Positions 13,801-26,900 of a DNA stretch of 64,000 nucleotides are shown piece after piece. The stretch's first letter is position 1; every line of letters begins with the position of its first letter. Made by a program: the position numbers and the translations under genes. Below the pieces are notes generated by a model. The model was not told the origin of the DNA, searched no databases, and worked only from the letters and a program-made list of their open reading frames with translations. Location: contig JAMXBB010000004.1 of the NCBI GenBank assembly GCA_024138015.1, positions 104,924,718 through 104,988,717 on the forward strand, in the 5' to 3' direction. This DNA is from Lumnitzera littorea. Lineage: Eukaryota > Streptophyta > Magnoliopsida > Myrtales > Combretaceae.

Positions 13801-14745
13801 GAAATCTTGTAAGGTTAAGAGTCATCAACGTGTCCGGGAGCAATATAGGAAAGTTACCAAAGGTATCAGTAAAGCTGGAGAATCTTCAGAGGTTAAACGC
13901 TTCATGTTGGCGAATGGATGGTGAGCTTCCTGAGGAAATAGGAAATCTGTCTCGCTTGAGTGTTTTAGAATTAGATAATATTAGTAGACTGCCAACAACT
14001 TTCAACCATCTTTTGCATTTCCAGGAAATTAAGTTGTATGGGATTCGTGAGCTTCACGAATTATCAAAATTTCCTTCGTGTTTATCAAGCTTTATTGTCA
14101 CATCTTCATCATTGCAGTCATACAGAGTACCTGACCTTTCATACATGACTAATCTCCTCGGGACCTTACTACCACATGTTCAAACTCCATTAAAGTGGGT
14201 GGCGAGGTTGTGCGGATTAGGGAAATTGGCACAGGTTTTTCTTGATCTCATCTCACCTCCAATTGAGTTGAGTTTTACTTTCTCACCTTAAATCACTTGA
14301 GATAACTTGTTTTGACACAAAATCTCTGCATCATCTTCCATTAAGTCTTGAAAGTTTGTGCATGAATCATGTCAAGTCTCCGATCAACTGGCATCTCTTC
14401 TGTAGCTTGATTAATCTCTCGACTTTAATGCTTCGTGAATGCTGGCTGAAAGAGATGAAGGTTGATTGTGTTGAAAAGCTTCGTCATCTGAGGTTGTGCG
14501 ATTGTGAATGCCTTGAGATTCTATCCAATCTCTCTTCCTTAAAGCCGCTTCAAAGGTTGGAAATCGATTGCCCATATCTAATTGACATTGAAGGGCTGGA
14601 GGAACCGAAGTCTTTGCGGTCGTTACAACTGGCTAAATGCTATTCCACAAGTCTGTTTTCCCAATCTGTCGGGGTTGAAGAAGCAGGAGGAATTAAAGCT
14701 TTGGAGATGTGATTCCTTACAAAGTATACTTGACTTGGATGAGGA
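10887..14745 (+). pseudogene. psiTNL1: TIR-NB-LRR resistance pseudogene, 5' and main part
   Basis: By alignment with TNL2 the exons are: TIR about 10887-11527; NB-ARC 11637-12750; short exon 12840-13121; LRR exon 13217-14745, continued at 17406. Signatures include FRGPDSR in the TIR, P-loop GMAGIGKTT, kinase-2 VLIVLDDVD, and MHE where MHD is expected. The upstream frame has a hydrophobic stretch (IVSFVFTGILWLFCSV) that may be an N-terminal anchor, but the start is uncertain. Lesions: a 2-bp deletion near 11311 plus TGG to TAG in the TIR; Lys where the TIR catalytic Glu belongs (WCLHKL); stops at 12250 and 12643; a 1-nt insertion near 13280; a stop at 13770; frameshifts near 14280 and 14655; and a 2.66 kb insertion at 14746. 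It cannot encode a full receptor. A truncated TIR-only transcript is not excluded, but the catalytic residue is missing. Confidence 0.9.
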
Positions 14746-16225
14746 TATGACGCCCCGAACCTAAGAGCGCCATAACCTATCATGTGTCTTAAATTTTCTA
14801 ATCATCCGTCAACTAACTACAATATTCAAATCACTTGTAATAACCGCTTATCAAGTATAAAATAACAATTCTCTAAATACATTAATTTGAGTGACTTATA
14901 AGCGAGTCACTTCAATCACAAATGTACTAAATAACTAGATCTTAATCCTCTACAATATGCAAAACTAATTGCTTTTCTTTCTTAACTTGAAGACAATAAT
15001 TTTCATATTTGTCACAATTTTATTTAATCGACCTATAACTGTATGTGATAAACAAGCATTCACTAATGCTAAACTAAGCCATATATATGCATATAATGCA
15101 AGTTACACCAAGTATAAAGCAAATAGTAAATTAATCATCTTTAATTTGTACTGATAATCAACAAAGGATACTCATGACCTACTATTCTATAATCCTTATC
15201 CATATACATAGGTAAATATAAATATATGTTTTTCTTAAAATTCTTTATTCTCAAGTTTAAAGTCTAGAGACCATAAATCTCAAAATTCTAACTACGTTGT
15301 CTTATATTAAAGGTCACTCGTGTTACTTCTCTAAAGATTTGTCAATGCGAGCTCTTAAAAAGAGCAAGTCAAGCACAATCAACAATCAATTTATTTAAGT
15401 ATAATATAAATAAGATTGATTTACTTACTAAGTCCTAATAAGTATAAATAACAAATAAGCATCACACATCTAGAAAGGTTTTTCAACCATTAACTAAAAT
15501 TTCATAACTTTATATCCTATATGGACTATTTCTATCCACCTATTCAAGGAGTAACTCGAAATCTAGCATAAATCTACTTGAAATTAAGAATGAGTATGGC
15601 TTAACCTTGTGATTATTAAATAAGTTCCTATCTTGTTATTATTTATAAATCCTTTAGTAATTTAGTACTTGTTACTATAGTTGCTTTTATTAATTTAATA
15701 CCCTGATTAAACATGGTCGAACCTATAATATGGGCAGTACTTATATTGATTCATATATATCTTACGTTATATTACGCGGAAATAGCAAAGTAAATTATTA
15801 GCATAAGAGATTTTCATTCGGAGTACTATTGTTATTAACGTGTCAATACAACATATGCTAATACTACATTCATATTTTTTTATTAAAAAAAGTCAAAACT
15901 AAAGTTAAGGAGCAAAGTAAAGTAACAAGTTATATTATATTAATCTATGACACAATATTATACTAATATAATAAGTATAAATAATATATACTTTAAATAT
16001 CAAAACTAAAGGCTTCAGAAATAAGTGGACCTTGGCTTCTTCCTCCTCACAAGTTCTCGTCACCAGTTAACGAGTTCGACCAAGACAACTACAACATTAT
16101 AATATTAATCAAAATAATTAAATTCTATTAAGTTAGGTTTTCCAAATAACTTATTATAAGGAATCATACCTATACTGTAACAAATTCATTAACTATAATA
16201 ATAAACAAATAAAGCTAATACTATA

Positions 16226-16229
<4 letters not shown>

Positions 16230-16263
<34 letters not shown>
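16230..16263. repeat. (AT)n microsatellite
   Basis: About 17 AT units inside the insertion that splits psiTNL1. Confidence 0.95.
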
Positions 16264-16266
<3 letters not shown>

Positions 16267-16947
16267 TTTATTTAGCATTGCATTATTTTTAATACAGGAT
16301 CAACGTCAATTAAAGCTATCCCCGATAGAAGAAGTTGAGTCGAAGCGGTTCAGCAACTCACCGAAAATGGAGAAGCACCAGTAGAAGTACAAGTTTTGTT
16401 GAACAAGAAAGATGCAACGGCCGGACGTAATGGAAGCTCGCTGACCGGAAAACCATGGCAGCTCGGCAAAAAAACCGAAGGATAGAAACGTAAGAACCAA
16501 ACAAAACAGATTGTAAATCAAATGAAAGCAGTAAATGAGCAAGACAAAACCGAGTCGACTCACCAAGAAGATATATCGAGAAATTTACAGCTTGATGGAG
16601 TCACTACCAATGTTGGAGAAGAAGACTAGAATGGATTGTTAGACAATATAATGCTATGTTTGCCGAAGAAGGAGGAGAAGAGTAGCAGATCATCAACAGC
16701 AAAGGAGTTCAAAATTTGACATAATTTGCCAACGGTGAATGAGAAGCCAAGAAAAGAGGTAGGACAAAGATCTGGTCGAGAAGAGCGAGCTGGGAGCTCG
16801 GTTGAACGGGTCGAGTGAGCTGTTGAAAAAGGAGAGAGGGTTGGGACCAAGAGAGACAAAGGATGGGTGGGGCGAGAAGAAAGGTAAGGGGAAGGCGAGG
16901 GAAGTAGAGAGAGAAAGAGAGGGGGTGGTGTTTGCAAGAGACCAGGG

Positions 16948-16949
<2 letters not shown>

Positions 16950-16996
<47 letters not shown>
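16950..16996. repeat. (GA)n microsatellite
   Basis: About 23 uninterrupted GA units inside the LTR-type insertion, in a purine-rich stretch running from roughly 16800 to 17040. Confidence 0.95.
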
Positions 16997-17004
<8 letters not shown>

Positions 17005-17405
17005 CCAAGCGGGGAGAGTGAACAGGGGAGAGAAAGATAGCAGGGGACGATCATGCGTGGGCCACTTGTAGGGTTCTAAATGGGTGTATGTTATGGGAAA
17101 ATAAAGATAAAGACTGAGCGAAAAGAAAATTAAAACCAAATAGACTCTAATAATAAACCATCGGCATCAAAGAGATAAAGGATAAAATATATACTAAAAA
17201 TTATCAGTAAATCATAAACTATACTAATAATAAATGAAAATATTTATAGTTATCGTTTAAATATTAGCATCCTTAATTATATAACAAGGTTAAATTTTTT
17301 AAAAGCTTAAACTTCCTATACTAAATTTGGTTAATTTTCTTAACTTAATCACACAAATTCCCTTTTACTATTTTATTACTTTTTATTTTTATTTGAGATA
17401 TTTCA

Positions 17406-17555
17406 GAGGAGGTGCCATGTCATTTTTAGATAACTGAGTGCGATTTTTTTCGTAACTTCAGTGGCCCTTACTCGGAGCACCATCGTGCCATTAAACATGA
17501 ATGCTCGGACACCGAGGAGGGGAGTCTCTCTGAAGGATCTTCTATGAGTGCGTAA
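17406..17555 (+). pseudogene. psiTNL1 3' end: displaced last codons of the LRR exon
   Basis: This is the far side of the insertion at 14746. From 17463 the frame reads GPYSEHHRAIKHECSDTEE and continues about a dozen more codons to TAA at 17553. The matching end of TNL2 reads GPYSEHHRAIKT followed by a stop. The copy therefore keeps a longer tail than TNL2, whose reading frame is broken by one extra A. The segment just upstream (17411-17462) aligns with the TNL2 stretch ending HFHNFE but contains a stop (TTTTTAGAT). Confidence 0.8.
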
Positions 17556-19620
17556 GGAGTTGCATGGCTAGGCGTGACAGTGTTCGTTTAGACATTACAG
17601 AGCCATGGTAAGAGCTCTTGAACCCTTCTCTTTCAATCTCAACCGGCCATAGACAGTAAACCATTTTAAAATTTATTGAAAAATAAAAAAATAAAAGAAT
17701 CCCAGTTATTTTACCTGTAATTTGCTCACCGGTCATTATATATATTCCTGCAGATTTTGCTTTTGTTAGAGGCATATAAATTTTAAAGAGTTTATCTCTT
17801 TGGGGGTCATATCTTCATCTTCGGATATGATACAGCAAAGTGCCAAGGTAAGATGGCTCTGATATGGAACTGAATAATTACACTACTCTATGTACTGCTG
17901 TGGAATAAAATGTGAAGTCAGTGTTGAAGGCCACGATTCTGAAGTGATGAGATGATATATTTTATTATAACATCAGGGGAGAAAATGGTTAAATGGGAAG
18001 AATTTTTCGAAGGAAAAAAAGGGAGAAAAAAGTAGAGGCAATGTCGCAGTGCTAAAATGTGCGTATCAAATTGTAATTGTCAGGGTAGTTGTAGTTAAGC
18101 ATATGTCATGATGTGATTTCCCAGAGGATGAATTTAGAGGTTGATCCCAGAAAGGGTCATATCATCTTAAATGGATTTTTTATTTGAATTGGGCCATGTG
18201 AACAAATCATGTTCAATTTCCTAGTTCTTGTAATGTGGAAGCAGAGAATGTTGACAAAGAAGCAACTTCATCCTACTCATTTAGTACTTTTCATGCCCTT
18301 GCTCCTTCCTGTCAGTAGATAACAATATGAATCGGAAGTTTTGTTAGATGTTCTGTTTTAGAATTTTGGAAAATTACTTGTTATGAAATGCCAATATATG
18401 TTTTTGTTGCTATTTCAGGCTAGCAATTGTCTCTGGTCTTCATATTATTCATTCAGCAACTGGTGGTTCATCGATAGCGGTTCCCCCATTGCAGTCGGCA
18501 CAGAGACGTGATGTTTAAGGATGAAGTGAAAGTAACTCTCGGAGATAATACACTTTCACTCATATAGGAGCGAATTAGTATAATCTTATCAGGACAAGAA
18601 TAGAGTGCCACAGCATTTAAAGCATCTAGTTTGTCAGTACGAGGAGCAGCTAAGATATCATTAGTTCATGTGCTGACTTCTTTCCTCTTTTCTTTTCCTC
18701 TTGAAATTTTGTAATCCCGTGTTGTCGCAGCCAAGCGGAATAGATTTGTTTCCATTTGTATTTCCATGCAATATGCCGGTTTAGTTTTCACCCGTGTGGC
18801 TGCAATAATTTTGCTTCTCAGTTTAGATTGCTTGAATGAATTTCAATGGATGTTGTATGTGTACACGGCTACACGCAATGTTGTCAAACTCGGACCGGAA
18901 AGTTAACCCGAGAATGAAAAAAAGGTCAAGGATCGAGAGAGTTAAAGGGGTTGAATCGGAAGTGAATCAAAATCAATAAAAATATTATAATATAATTTAT
19001 ATTTATTTATAAAATAATAAAAATTATCTATATTTTTTAAAATTAAAAGTTAAGAGTTTTTTATAATTTATTTGATCTATATTTATTTTTTTAGTAAATA
19101 GGTGTAATTTCTATAAAGTATAAGAATAATAATATATTTTGATATAAAAAAACCTAATGAGTTTTTATAGAAATCAAATTAAGTCAATCAAGTTAATAGG
19201 ATCGAATTGAAATTATGATAAATAAGGATCAATTAGATAACTCGGATCAATTTTATAAAAGAATCAGATCCAACTAAGTCGAATCTAACAATACTGTAAG
19301 CATGTGCAATTTACATATCTTTGTCTTAAAATCTAAAATCCATGCAGCCTGGTAAACTACCATGGCTTGATGACGCATTTATGGTTGTTAGTGAAATAGA
19401 GATTCAAGAGTGTACACGCTTGCAATATGACCATTGTACCTTCTTTATCTTGAATGTCACCTCCGCTACTAGATCGTCAACATATTTCTATTTCCATGTT
19501 TTGAAGTGTTATTTCAAGTTTTATAATTCAAAGAACGCCAAGAGCTTGGAATCCTTTGACGTACTAGAGTTAGAAGTAAAAAATCAACTAGCAACTAAGT
19601 TGTTCTAGTGATCAGAACAT
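17556..19620 (+). repeat. Duplicated 3' flank shared by psiTNL1 and TNL2
   Basis: Colinear similarity to 43230-45180. Examples: GTAAGATGGCTCTGATATGG near 17848 against GTGAGATGGCTCTGCTTTGG near 43377; GATGTGATTTCCCAGAGGAT against GATGTGATTTCCTAGAGGAT; GGCTAGCAATTGTCTCTGGT against GGCTAGCATTTGTCTCTAGT; TGCAGCCTGGTAAACTACCA near 19344 against TGCAGCCAGGTGAACTACTA near 44996. It interprets well as the flank of a segmental TNL duplication. No protein function is supported; the small frame at 19342-19608 is only partly shared. Confidence 0.75.
18876..19296. repeat. MITE in the psiTNL1 3' flank, absent from the TNL2 flank
   Basis: The left end CAATGTTGTCAAACTCGGAC pairs with the reverse complement of the right end, CAGTATTGTTAGATTCGACT (14 of 20 positions by eye). 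The TNL2 copy of this flank (near 44950-44985) passes directly from GTGTATGCACACAGTT to GACTTGTCTTTGCATCTT with no such insert, so it behaves as an empty site. The exact edges and target duplication are unclear; adjacent CACGCAAT/TGTGCAAT may be a decayed one. Confidence 0.6.
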
Positions 19621-20495
19621 AATTCTGACTTCTTGATATTTATTGATACAATATTTGCTGAGTGTCAAGTTTTTCACTTTAGTTCTAATCTATATTAAGC
19701 TTAACCTACGAAATACAAACTGCTGAACAAAAATTAAAGAAAATGCTTTTGAAAAATGAAAACACTTTTGGGAGTTGCCACCAACGATGCTGCACAATTA
19801 GTTGGGTGGATAAAATCTAATCAAGAAATTGGTATTATTGAAAAATGAAAATTTGGATTTGCGACAATGAACACATGATACATGTGCTTCAAAAAATTCT
19901 AATTAACAAAATAATTTTTAAGAGTATAAATTACTAACTATAATGTATCCAACTCTTTACTAACTTGGAAAAAACATAATGAACAAATTGATTAAGAGGG
20001 TTATACCTTGAAATGTTAAACAAATAATGTAATTATAGTAAACGAAAAAACCCAAATAGCAACAAAAAGAAAGATGGAAAAAGAAAAACTATAGTATGAA
20101 AAAGCTAAAAGTTACAACTTTATTTTATAAAGTGGGGATGAAATGAAAAAATAAACACGGGAAGTGAAACATGAATGAATTTATTCAATTAATAAATGTA
20201 ATTGAATTGTTTAAAAAATGACACCAAATTCAAATGGGACTTATTTAATATAGATAAGTATGGTGGGATGAAATGTGGAATAACTTAGTAATAGGGCAAT
20301 AGATAATTATGAGTAATTTATCTAATTGAATATTTAAATGTAAGACACAAAATTGAAGTAGGATTTAAATAATATAAATAGATATAGGTAATTATGAATA
20401 ATTTACTCTTTTGATAAATGTAATTAAGTTGTTCAAATATAAGATACCAAATTAAAGAGGAGTTTAAATAATATAGATGTAAGTATAACATAGAT
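19621..20495. other. Intergenic, AT-rich
   Basis: No gene is seen. Short related direct motifs of the type AATATAGATA and GTAATTATGAATAATTTA recur at 20240-20480 and look like degenerate tandem repeats. Confidence 0.45.
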
Positions 20496-20500
20496 ACTAT

Positions 20501-23500
20501 TGTCATGCCCTAAATAGACAGAATCATAGTAGTCTCATTGTGTGAATCATTATAAGATAGGAGCTAACCTCATAATTACTATTATGGACCTACTCCACAA
20601 AAGGCGAACTTGACTTGATGGCTTTGAAGCATCAAGCTTTGTACCTATTAGATAAAAATATTATGATATAATCTTTTCAAATTAACTTTTCACCAAGGAA
20701 CCATATGTAAAATCTTATATTCATACTCTTATTTACAAGTAATACACTTATATGAAAAGAGTTATATTTTAACAAAGATGTTTAAGATCATTAGATTAAG
20801 AGAAGAGTATTACAAACCAAAGGGTTGAAACTATTAGGCCACCAAGACAAACTTAATTAGTTTCTCTCAAAAAGTTATAAAAATTGACAATAGAAAATAA
20901 AAGTCCAATTATTTCTTCTTGATCCTTACACCCTAGCTTCACTTGCTATTAGTTAAAGAAGAAGAGAGACTCGATTTATGACTTTAAACCTACAAAAGCA
21001 TTCTATAAAAGAATGAACGACAACTTGAGTGACAACTTGAGTAAGTGGGATAGAAATAGAAGTATACCTTTAGCATAAAAACAATTAAGGTTTCTAATCA
21101 AGTTAGTTAGATGTAATATATGTGCAAGTAAGTGCAATAACACGATGTTCCAATTTGCTATAAGATTAGAAAAATTGTGCTCTTATGATCATAGTTGAGG
21201 ATTTTGACATTATACACTCACGAATCAAAGCCAAACCAAGGTTTGTGTATTGGAAAACACCCTTAGTCTAAGATTACCTTCAAATCACTATCCCCAACCT
21301 TCCTTATCTCTTACCACTTAATTTGACCAAGGTTATAGAAAGAATCATTTTAGCTATACTTATCGAAGGGGCTATACTTGGCCCAATAATCCTAGTCATT
21401 TCCTTTAGTAGGTTACGGTGTATGTTAAGTTAGAAGTTAGGTCGAGTTTAAATTAGTTTGTTTTGGGAGTGATCATCGAATTTAAGGTAGGCCAAACTAA
21501 AAAGTACACAAAAATAAACACAACATGGAGCTTAGATCCCATAGGAAAAGGGTAATATTTAAGCATATGTACAGCATACATACAAATAACTAAATTACAA
21601 TACAAGACAAAAAGGCAAAATCATACCAAAGCTTCTAAGTATTTTAAAATAATACTCTAAAATGCTCTGAATTATTGATCCTACTTGCCTTAGTGTTGAT
21701 ACTTGTTATTGTTGGTTTTGCTCTAATCTTCTTAGTTATCTCTAAATACATAGTATAACCTCTTCAATTTCCCTCCAACACATAGAACAAGAGTTTATTT
21801 TAACATTTAGGCATGTTTTTGGTTTAAGTTAAGTAAGTTTCCTAAGCTGTTTAATATGTATTAATTAAGTAATATAGGTTCTAATGAAGACTTTGATCAA
21901 GGTTCTGATTTGGTAATCTAAATTAGGTCTAGGCTTAAAGAAGTTTCTAACTTAGGTTATGACTCTGGTAAGTTTTTTTTTTTTTTTTAAAGAAAAATTA
22001 GGTGCAAACAACTTTCTAACCTACTCTTTTTGACTTCGGGTGTGATCAAACATTTAAGACCAAATGACTTTCTAATCAAGCTTTTAAGTAATACAATTAT
22101 ATATATATATCAAGCTTTCTTTATAAGACTACTTTCTAATCGAGCTTTAGACTAAGTTACTGATTCTGTTATCACTTCTTCATTTCATTACTTTACACAT
22201 AAATCCAACTTACCCAAAGTTATAAAACCATGTCAAATTCACTCCTTACAGCATCATAGTGCCTTAGATCCATAGCCACCTATTAAATTTCTTCTCTAAA
22301 CTTTATTTATTTAATTTCTTAAGAAAAACTCTAGAATTAGGTTTTGTAAAACCTTAAACTTAGGCGTAAACTCTAACTTCAGCATAAGGTACTCAATTTA
22401 AGACTTGAAATCTCTCATGTTTAGTTACTATATACTTGAGAAAACTAATGATACTTAGTTTAATAGGAAAAACAAGTAACTTTCTCAAGGAATCTAAACC
22501 ACTAACTAACTATTCTAGTGAAAATTAAAAATTGCCTAAAATCCAACTTCATGATTTTGAAAATCCGATTAGATAGCATCAAAATATATTCTCTGAGGAG
22601 CTTACTCATGAAAATTTAGGTCAAAACTATAGCATTTGTATTTTTGAAAATGTAATAAAAAATTGGCTGTTGGGACATTTATCTTAAGAACCTTATACTA
22701 GCACTCAAATTTTTAAAAATTTAATTTGATATTTGAACCTCATGCAAAAATATTTGGAAAAACTAAGTTTCAAATTTTTTTAAAGTCATTTACTATTTTT
22801 TAGTAAATTTTAGTTAAAATAAAAAAAAATCGAGCACTTATCAAAACTTAGAGTTCCCACCACTAATGGGGAAAGAGGTTGTGTTAACCTAAATAGGCAG
22901 TGGCCACTCCTTCAAGTAGAGGCCTTCTTTAACTCCCAGATCTCAACTACCCTTGTAAACTCTTTAATACCAAATCTTACACCATTTTCTTTCGGAATTT
23001 TCTAGAAGTAATTTTTCACTTAATCTCTTTCTCTCTCTCTCTCTCATTATTCTTTTCCCAAAACTACAAATGACTAAACTCTATAATGGAGGTCAGATTA
23101 TGGTTTTTATGATTAGCTGTAGAGTGCTTTGGGTAATTTCCTTGCGAGCACATGTTATATGTGTGCACTTAGGTATCTAAATTGGATAATTTGAATCTAC
23201 TTATTATGCTTATCAACTCCACCATCTTGCTACGTACCCTCCAATTTGTCTCCTTGCCACACATATTTTATAAAATTATTTACCATTTTATTTATATTTT
23301 AGTGCATTTTTACAAAAATTCGAGTATTTCAAATAATTACAAGTATATATTTTTACATAATAATTATATTCCATGTATATACATATTTTCTATATATTAT
23401 TTTATGTTATTTCATAATTTTATTACTCATATAATTTATCTTTAAAGGTTTGTTAATTATCAATGCCTATTTCGCGCATGTTGGTATTTATATAATATTA

Positions 23501-23646
23501 TAATAAATTTCACTATTTTTAGTTGTATTTTCATTATATTTTTGAGATGAAACCTACAATGTCTCCTCAACTAATGCTACTAACCCACTCGTATTATCTA
23601 GTTTTATTATGTTTCACAATGGTAATTATTTTTAGGATATTCTCAC
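20501..23646 (+). mobile_element. LTR-family copy A (solo LTR-like), 3' boundary uncertain
   Basis: It starts TGTCATGCCCTAAATAGACA and then shows the block order seen in the copies at 24000 and 27046: CATTATAAGATAGGAGCTAA, then CTCCACAAAAGGCGA, then GCTTTGAAGCATCAA. Near 21123 the segment GTGCAATAACACGATGTTCC parallels ATGCCATCGCACGACGTTGT of copy B. Near the right end, CTCCTCAACTAATG is shared with copy C at about 30133. The expected GGGGCTYACA end is eroded, perhaps to GGATATTCTCAC near 23646, and the candidate duplication (ACTAT at 20496) has no clear partner. It is non-coding. Confidence 0.55.
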
Positions 23647-23999
23647 GATAATTTTATTGATTTAAATAAAATTTTATTCTAGTAGGATTTTTGAAGCTTT
23701 ATTAGGTTCTAAAAAGGATTCATCTCATAAATTTTTTACTTTAGTGATCGAATTCTAAAAAAGTATCGAATATTACATGTATTTTATATTATATATTTGT
23801 TTAATGATTTTGTGAAATTATAATTGTTCACTTTTTATTTATCTGTTCATTATTTTTTTAAACAACATTTTCAGCTTTACTATATTTCTTTTATCAAGCG
23901 TGTGTTATGCTACAATTCCTCTATGAAAACGATATTAGTAGTAGATACTATATCTATATGTTTATTAAACATTGTTTTAGCGAATTCCAAACCTACTCT

Positions 24000-26900
24000 T
24001 GTCACGCCCCGAAACGGCAGAGTCGTAACAGCCCCCGCCGTGTAAACCATCATAAGATAGAAGTTGGCCTTACAACCGCTATCTTAGACCTGATCTACAC
24101 AAGGCGTCCACGACTAACCCGCTTTGAAGTAGACAATTTGTAATTTAAACAAATCATTTAAGAAAGTGAGAAAAGTTATATATAGTCACTATAATTCAGT
24201 TATTACATTAATCAGAAATGAAAAGTAAAACATGTGTTGATTCTTCAATGTTTTTCCTCACTCCCCAAGATCCAGCAGTTGCTAGCTTCAGAGTAGTTGT
24301 TGCCGCTTCTTAGCCAGCACCTGCACGACATCTATAGGGATGTGAGCAACCACAGCTCAGTAAGTTAGGACGGAGGACTTAAAACTACACCATACACACA
24401 ACAAGGTTTTCAAGCACTTATTAGGTGCAATGCATGTGCAAGCAAATGCCATCGCACGACGTTGTCCGGCCCGTCGTGAGATTAGAGAAATTGCGCCCGC
24501 TCTAATCCGGGTTGAGGAGTTACCGTTAATGCAACAGCTCACGACCAAACCCAGGCTTGTGTAATAGAGACCTTGCTCCTCCCGCGATTACCTTCGAACC
24601 ACTGTCTTCACCCCCGCCGCGACCTCCTCTCCTGTCACTTAGTTCGACTGAGGATGAAGAAGGGACCATTTTGCAATCCTGCGCTATCCCTTCCGAAGGG
24701 GTCGGTATTTGGCCGGAGAGTCCTAAATCCCCTAACGGGTTGCCATGCATATTCGATTATGATTACTGGTCGTATATTTAATTAAGTCCAGTTTAGGGTG
24801 ATCGATCATTTCATACAATTCATATAATATGTGCAGAGCAACAAACAAAATCATGGCATCACCCATAATCAAGCACATGCATACATTCAATTATCTAACA
24901 AGCACAACCAAGCATAATCTTAAGCCTCCCAAAATATAGCAACGTATTAATCCCAACTTACCTCGACTCCTCGCTCGCTCACTCGAGGTCCGATTTGTTT
25001 AGGCCATCGCCGGTTATCCCTATAACACGAACGTGGTTTCAGCTTTTCATATAACTGTTATAGGTTCGTTTTATCCTATAATGCTTATTGTTAGGTTTTG
25101 TTTAAGGTTTAATATGCCTAATTATCTAGGTATTAAGTCTTTTACAATTATTCTAGGTTTGGGGTTAGGTTCAGGTTCATTTTTCGCATCGATTTCTAAA
25201 CCAGGTTTTTAGTTCGATTTTTAAGTAGCGTTTTATATTTTAACCCTAAAAATCCGTTTCAACCTATAATGTGAAATTAATCACATTACTTCTCGATCTC
25301 CTATATACCATTATTACCCCTAGTCAGTATTTTATTCCATCCGGTACACTTAAATCCCTATTTGTGTACCGAATTTACTCCTAATATGAGAAATTTTTAC
25401 ATTTTTCATATAATTACATAAATTCAAGTTTCTTATCAGATTTATTATATATCCCTATTATTTATATAATATCAATTTTTATCCTAATATTTTCTATTTA
25501 TTGTATTTTCAAAAATTACACATTATGTATTATTACATATTATGCACATAATGCATTTCTAATATTTCTATTACCCTAATTACCATCTCTAACATAAATT
25601 ACTACTTCAAAATGTCTAAATTTATCCTAGATCAGGTTTTACACCTAATTATTCTAATTTACAAAATTAACTCATAATTTACTATGTTTTTCTATTACTA
25701 ATTTACTACATAATTAACCTAATAATTACATCTAACACCCTAAATGCTATAAGTATCATACTCCATCAGATCTTAACACCCTAAAACATCTACTTATTCA
25801 CTAAGTCAGTAATTAATAATTTAATTACTTAATTAATCTTAAATTACCCATTTTATGCCTCATTTTATGACCTAAAAATTATCTAAAAATTTCGAAAATT
25901 AATTTTTGAAAAAGGGCTTCATAGCACTGTTCTATATCATCTGAGTAATCTACACAAAAATTTTGGGCTTGAAACTACACTCCCAAGGTCATTTATTTCT
26001 AAACCGAAATGTGCTCGGTTTTGCACGATTTCTTAGGGGCTATATATTACGGGATATAATTTCATCAAAATAATATTTTTCCTACAAACTACATATAATA
26101 AAACCTCAGAATAACAAGTTTCATGATTTTCTGGGCAAAATAACTAATTTTACAAAATTATACAAGAATCGAGCAGGAATTTGGACTCACCGGTTCAGGT
26201 GGCTCCGGCCACCGCGGGCCGCCGTGGCCTTGTCGACCAGCTTGGGCGCTACCACCACCGTGTGGTGGTGGTGGCCGTCCACTCCCAGCTCCTCGTTTGG
26301 TGTGGGTTCCCTTTAAAACCCTTAACTGCACAGTTTTTCTTATTTTTTTTTTATTCTCTGAATTTTCTCTCGAATTTTCAACTCTCTCAAATTTTCTCTG
26401 ATTTGTATCTGTCCAAATGTGCTCTGTAAATTTTTCCCTATTTATAGACAATTGTAGAATTTAATGTGCATTAATTTGATGGGATTTTGCCCCAATTCCA
26501 TGATTTTAGGCTTTTTATTTGTCAAATTCCTATTGGTTATTTTTTTTCTTTTTCTGTCACGACTTAATCTTATTGCAGTTATCCTCTTCTGATTTTTTTT
26601 CTGATTTTTTTATAATTATTTTGTATTTTTCTTTAATTATTTACTTAGTTTTCGGCTATAAATTAGAAATTACGCGTATTTTTACCTACACGTATATACA
26701 TGTAGGGTACACGTGAACATTCCTAAATATTATTTTGGTCATTCTAAAATTTTTAGTATACATATAATCTATCTCTAATAATTTATTAGTTATTATATTA
26801 CACTTTTTGCCTTTTTGGTAATTAGCAGTTATTATGCTTAAAATTTGCAAATTTTATAGTCTCCTAATTTATTACTTATTTTCTTAAATTTAAGTTTACA

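Larger units (their letters stand above)
14746..17405 (+). mobile_element. LTR-type insertion (solo LTR-like) splitting the psiTNL1 LRR exon
   Basis: GAGGA at 14741-14745 is repeated at 17406-17410. Removing one copy plus 14746-17405 restores an uninterrupted alignment with the matching parts of TNL2 and psiTNL3 (GATGAGGA joined to GGTGCCATGTC, against CATGAAGAAGCACCATGTC in psiTNL3). The insert starts TATGACGCCCCGAAC, two changes from the TGTCACGCCCCGAAA start of the element at 24000, and ends ...ATATTTCA. It has no gag or pol coding and no internal copy of its own terminus, so a solo LTR or LARD-like element fits best. It contains an (AT)n and a long (GA)n tract; open frames over the GA/CT tract (16626-17139) are low-complexity artefacts. 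Confidence 0.8.

Noticed and set aside
16626..17139. Several 90-150 codon frames on both strands
   Set aside because: They span the long (GA)n microsatellite inside the LTR-type insertion; Ser-Leu and Arg-Glu runs are artefacts.
24357..24785. GC-richer frames that look more gene-like than their surroundings
   Set aside because: They lie inside LTR-family copy B; equivalent regions of copies A and C share the bases but not the frames.
26158..26451. 97-codon minus-strand frame with Gly/Pro-rich stretch
   Set aside because: Inside the same LTR-type element, no homologue recognised, GC content due to the young element.
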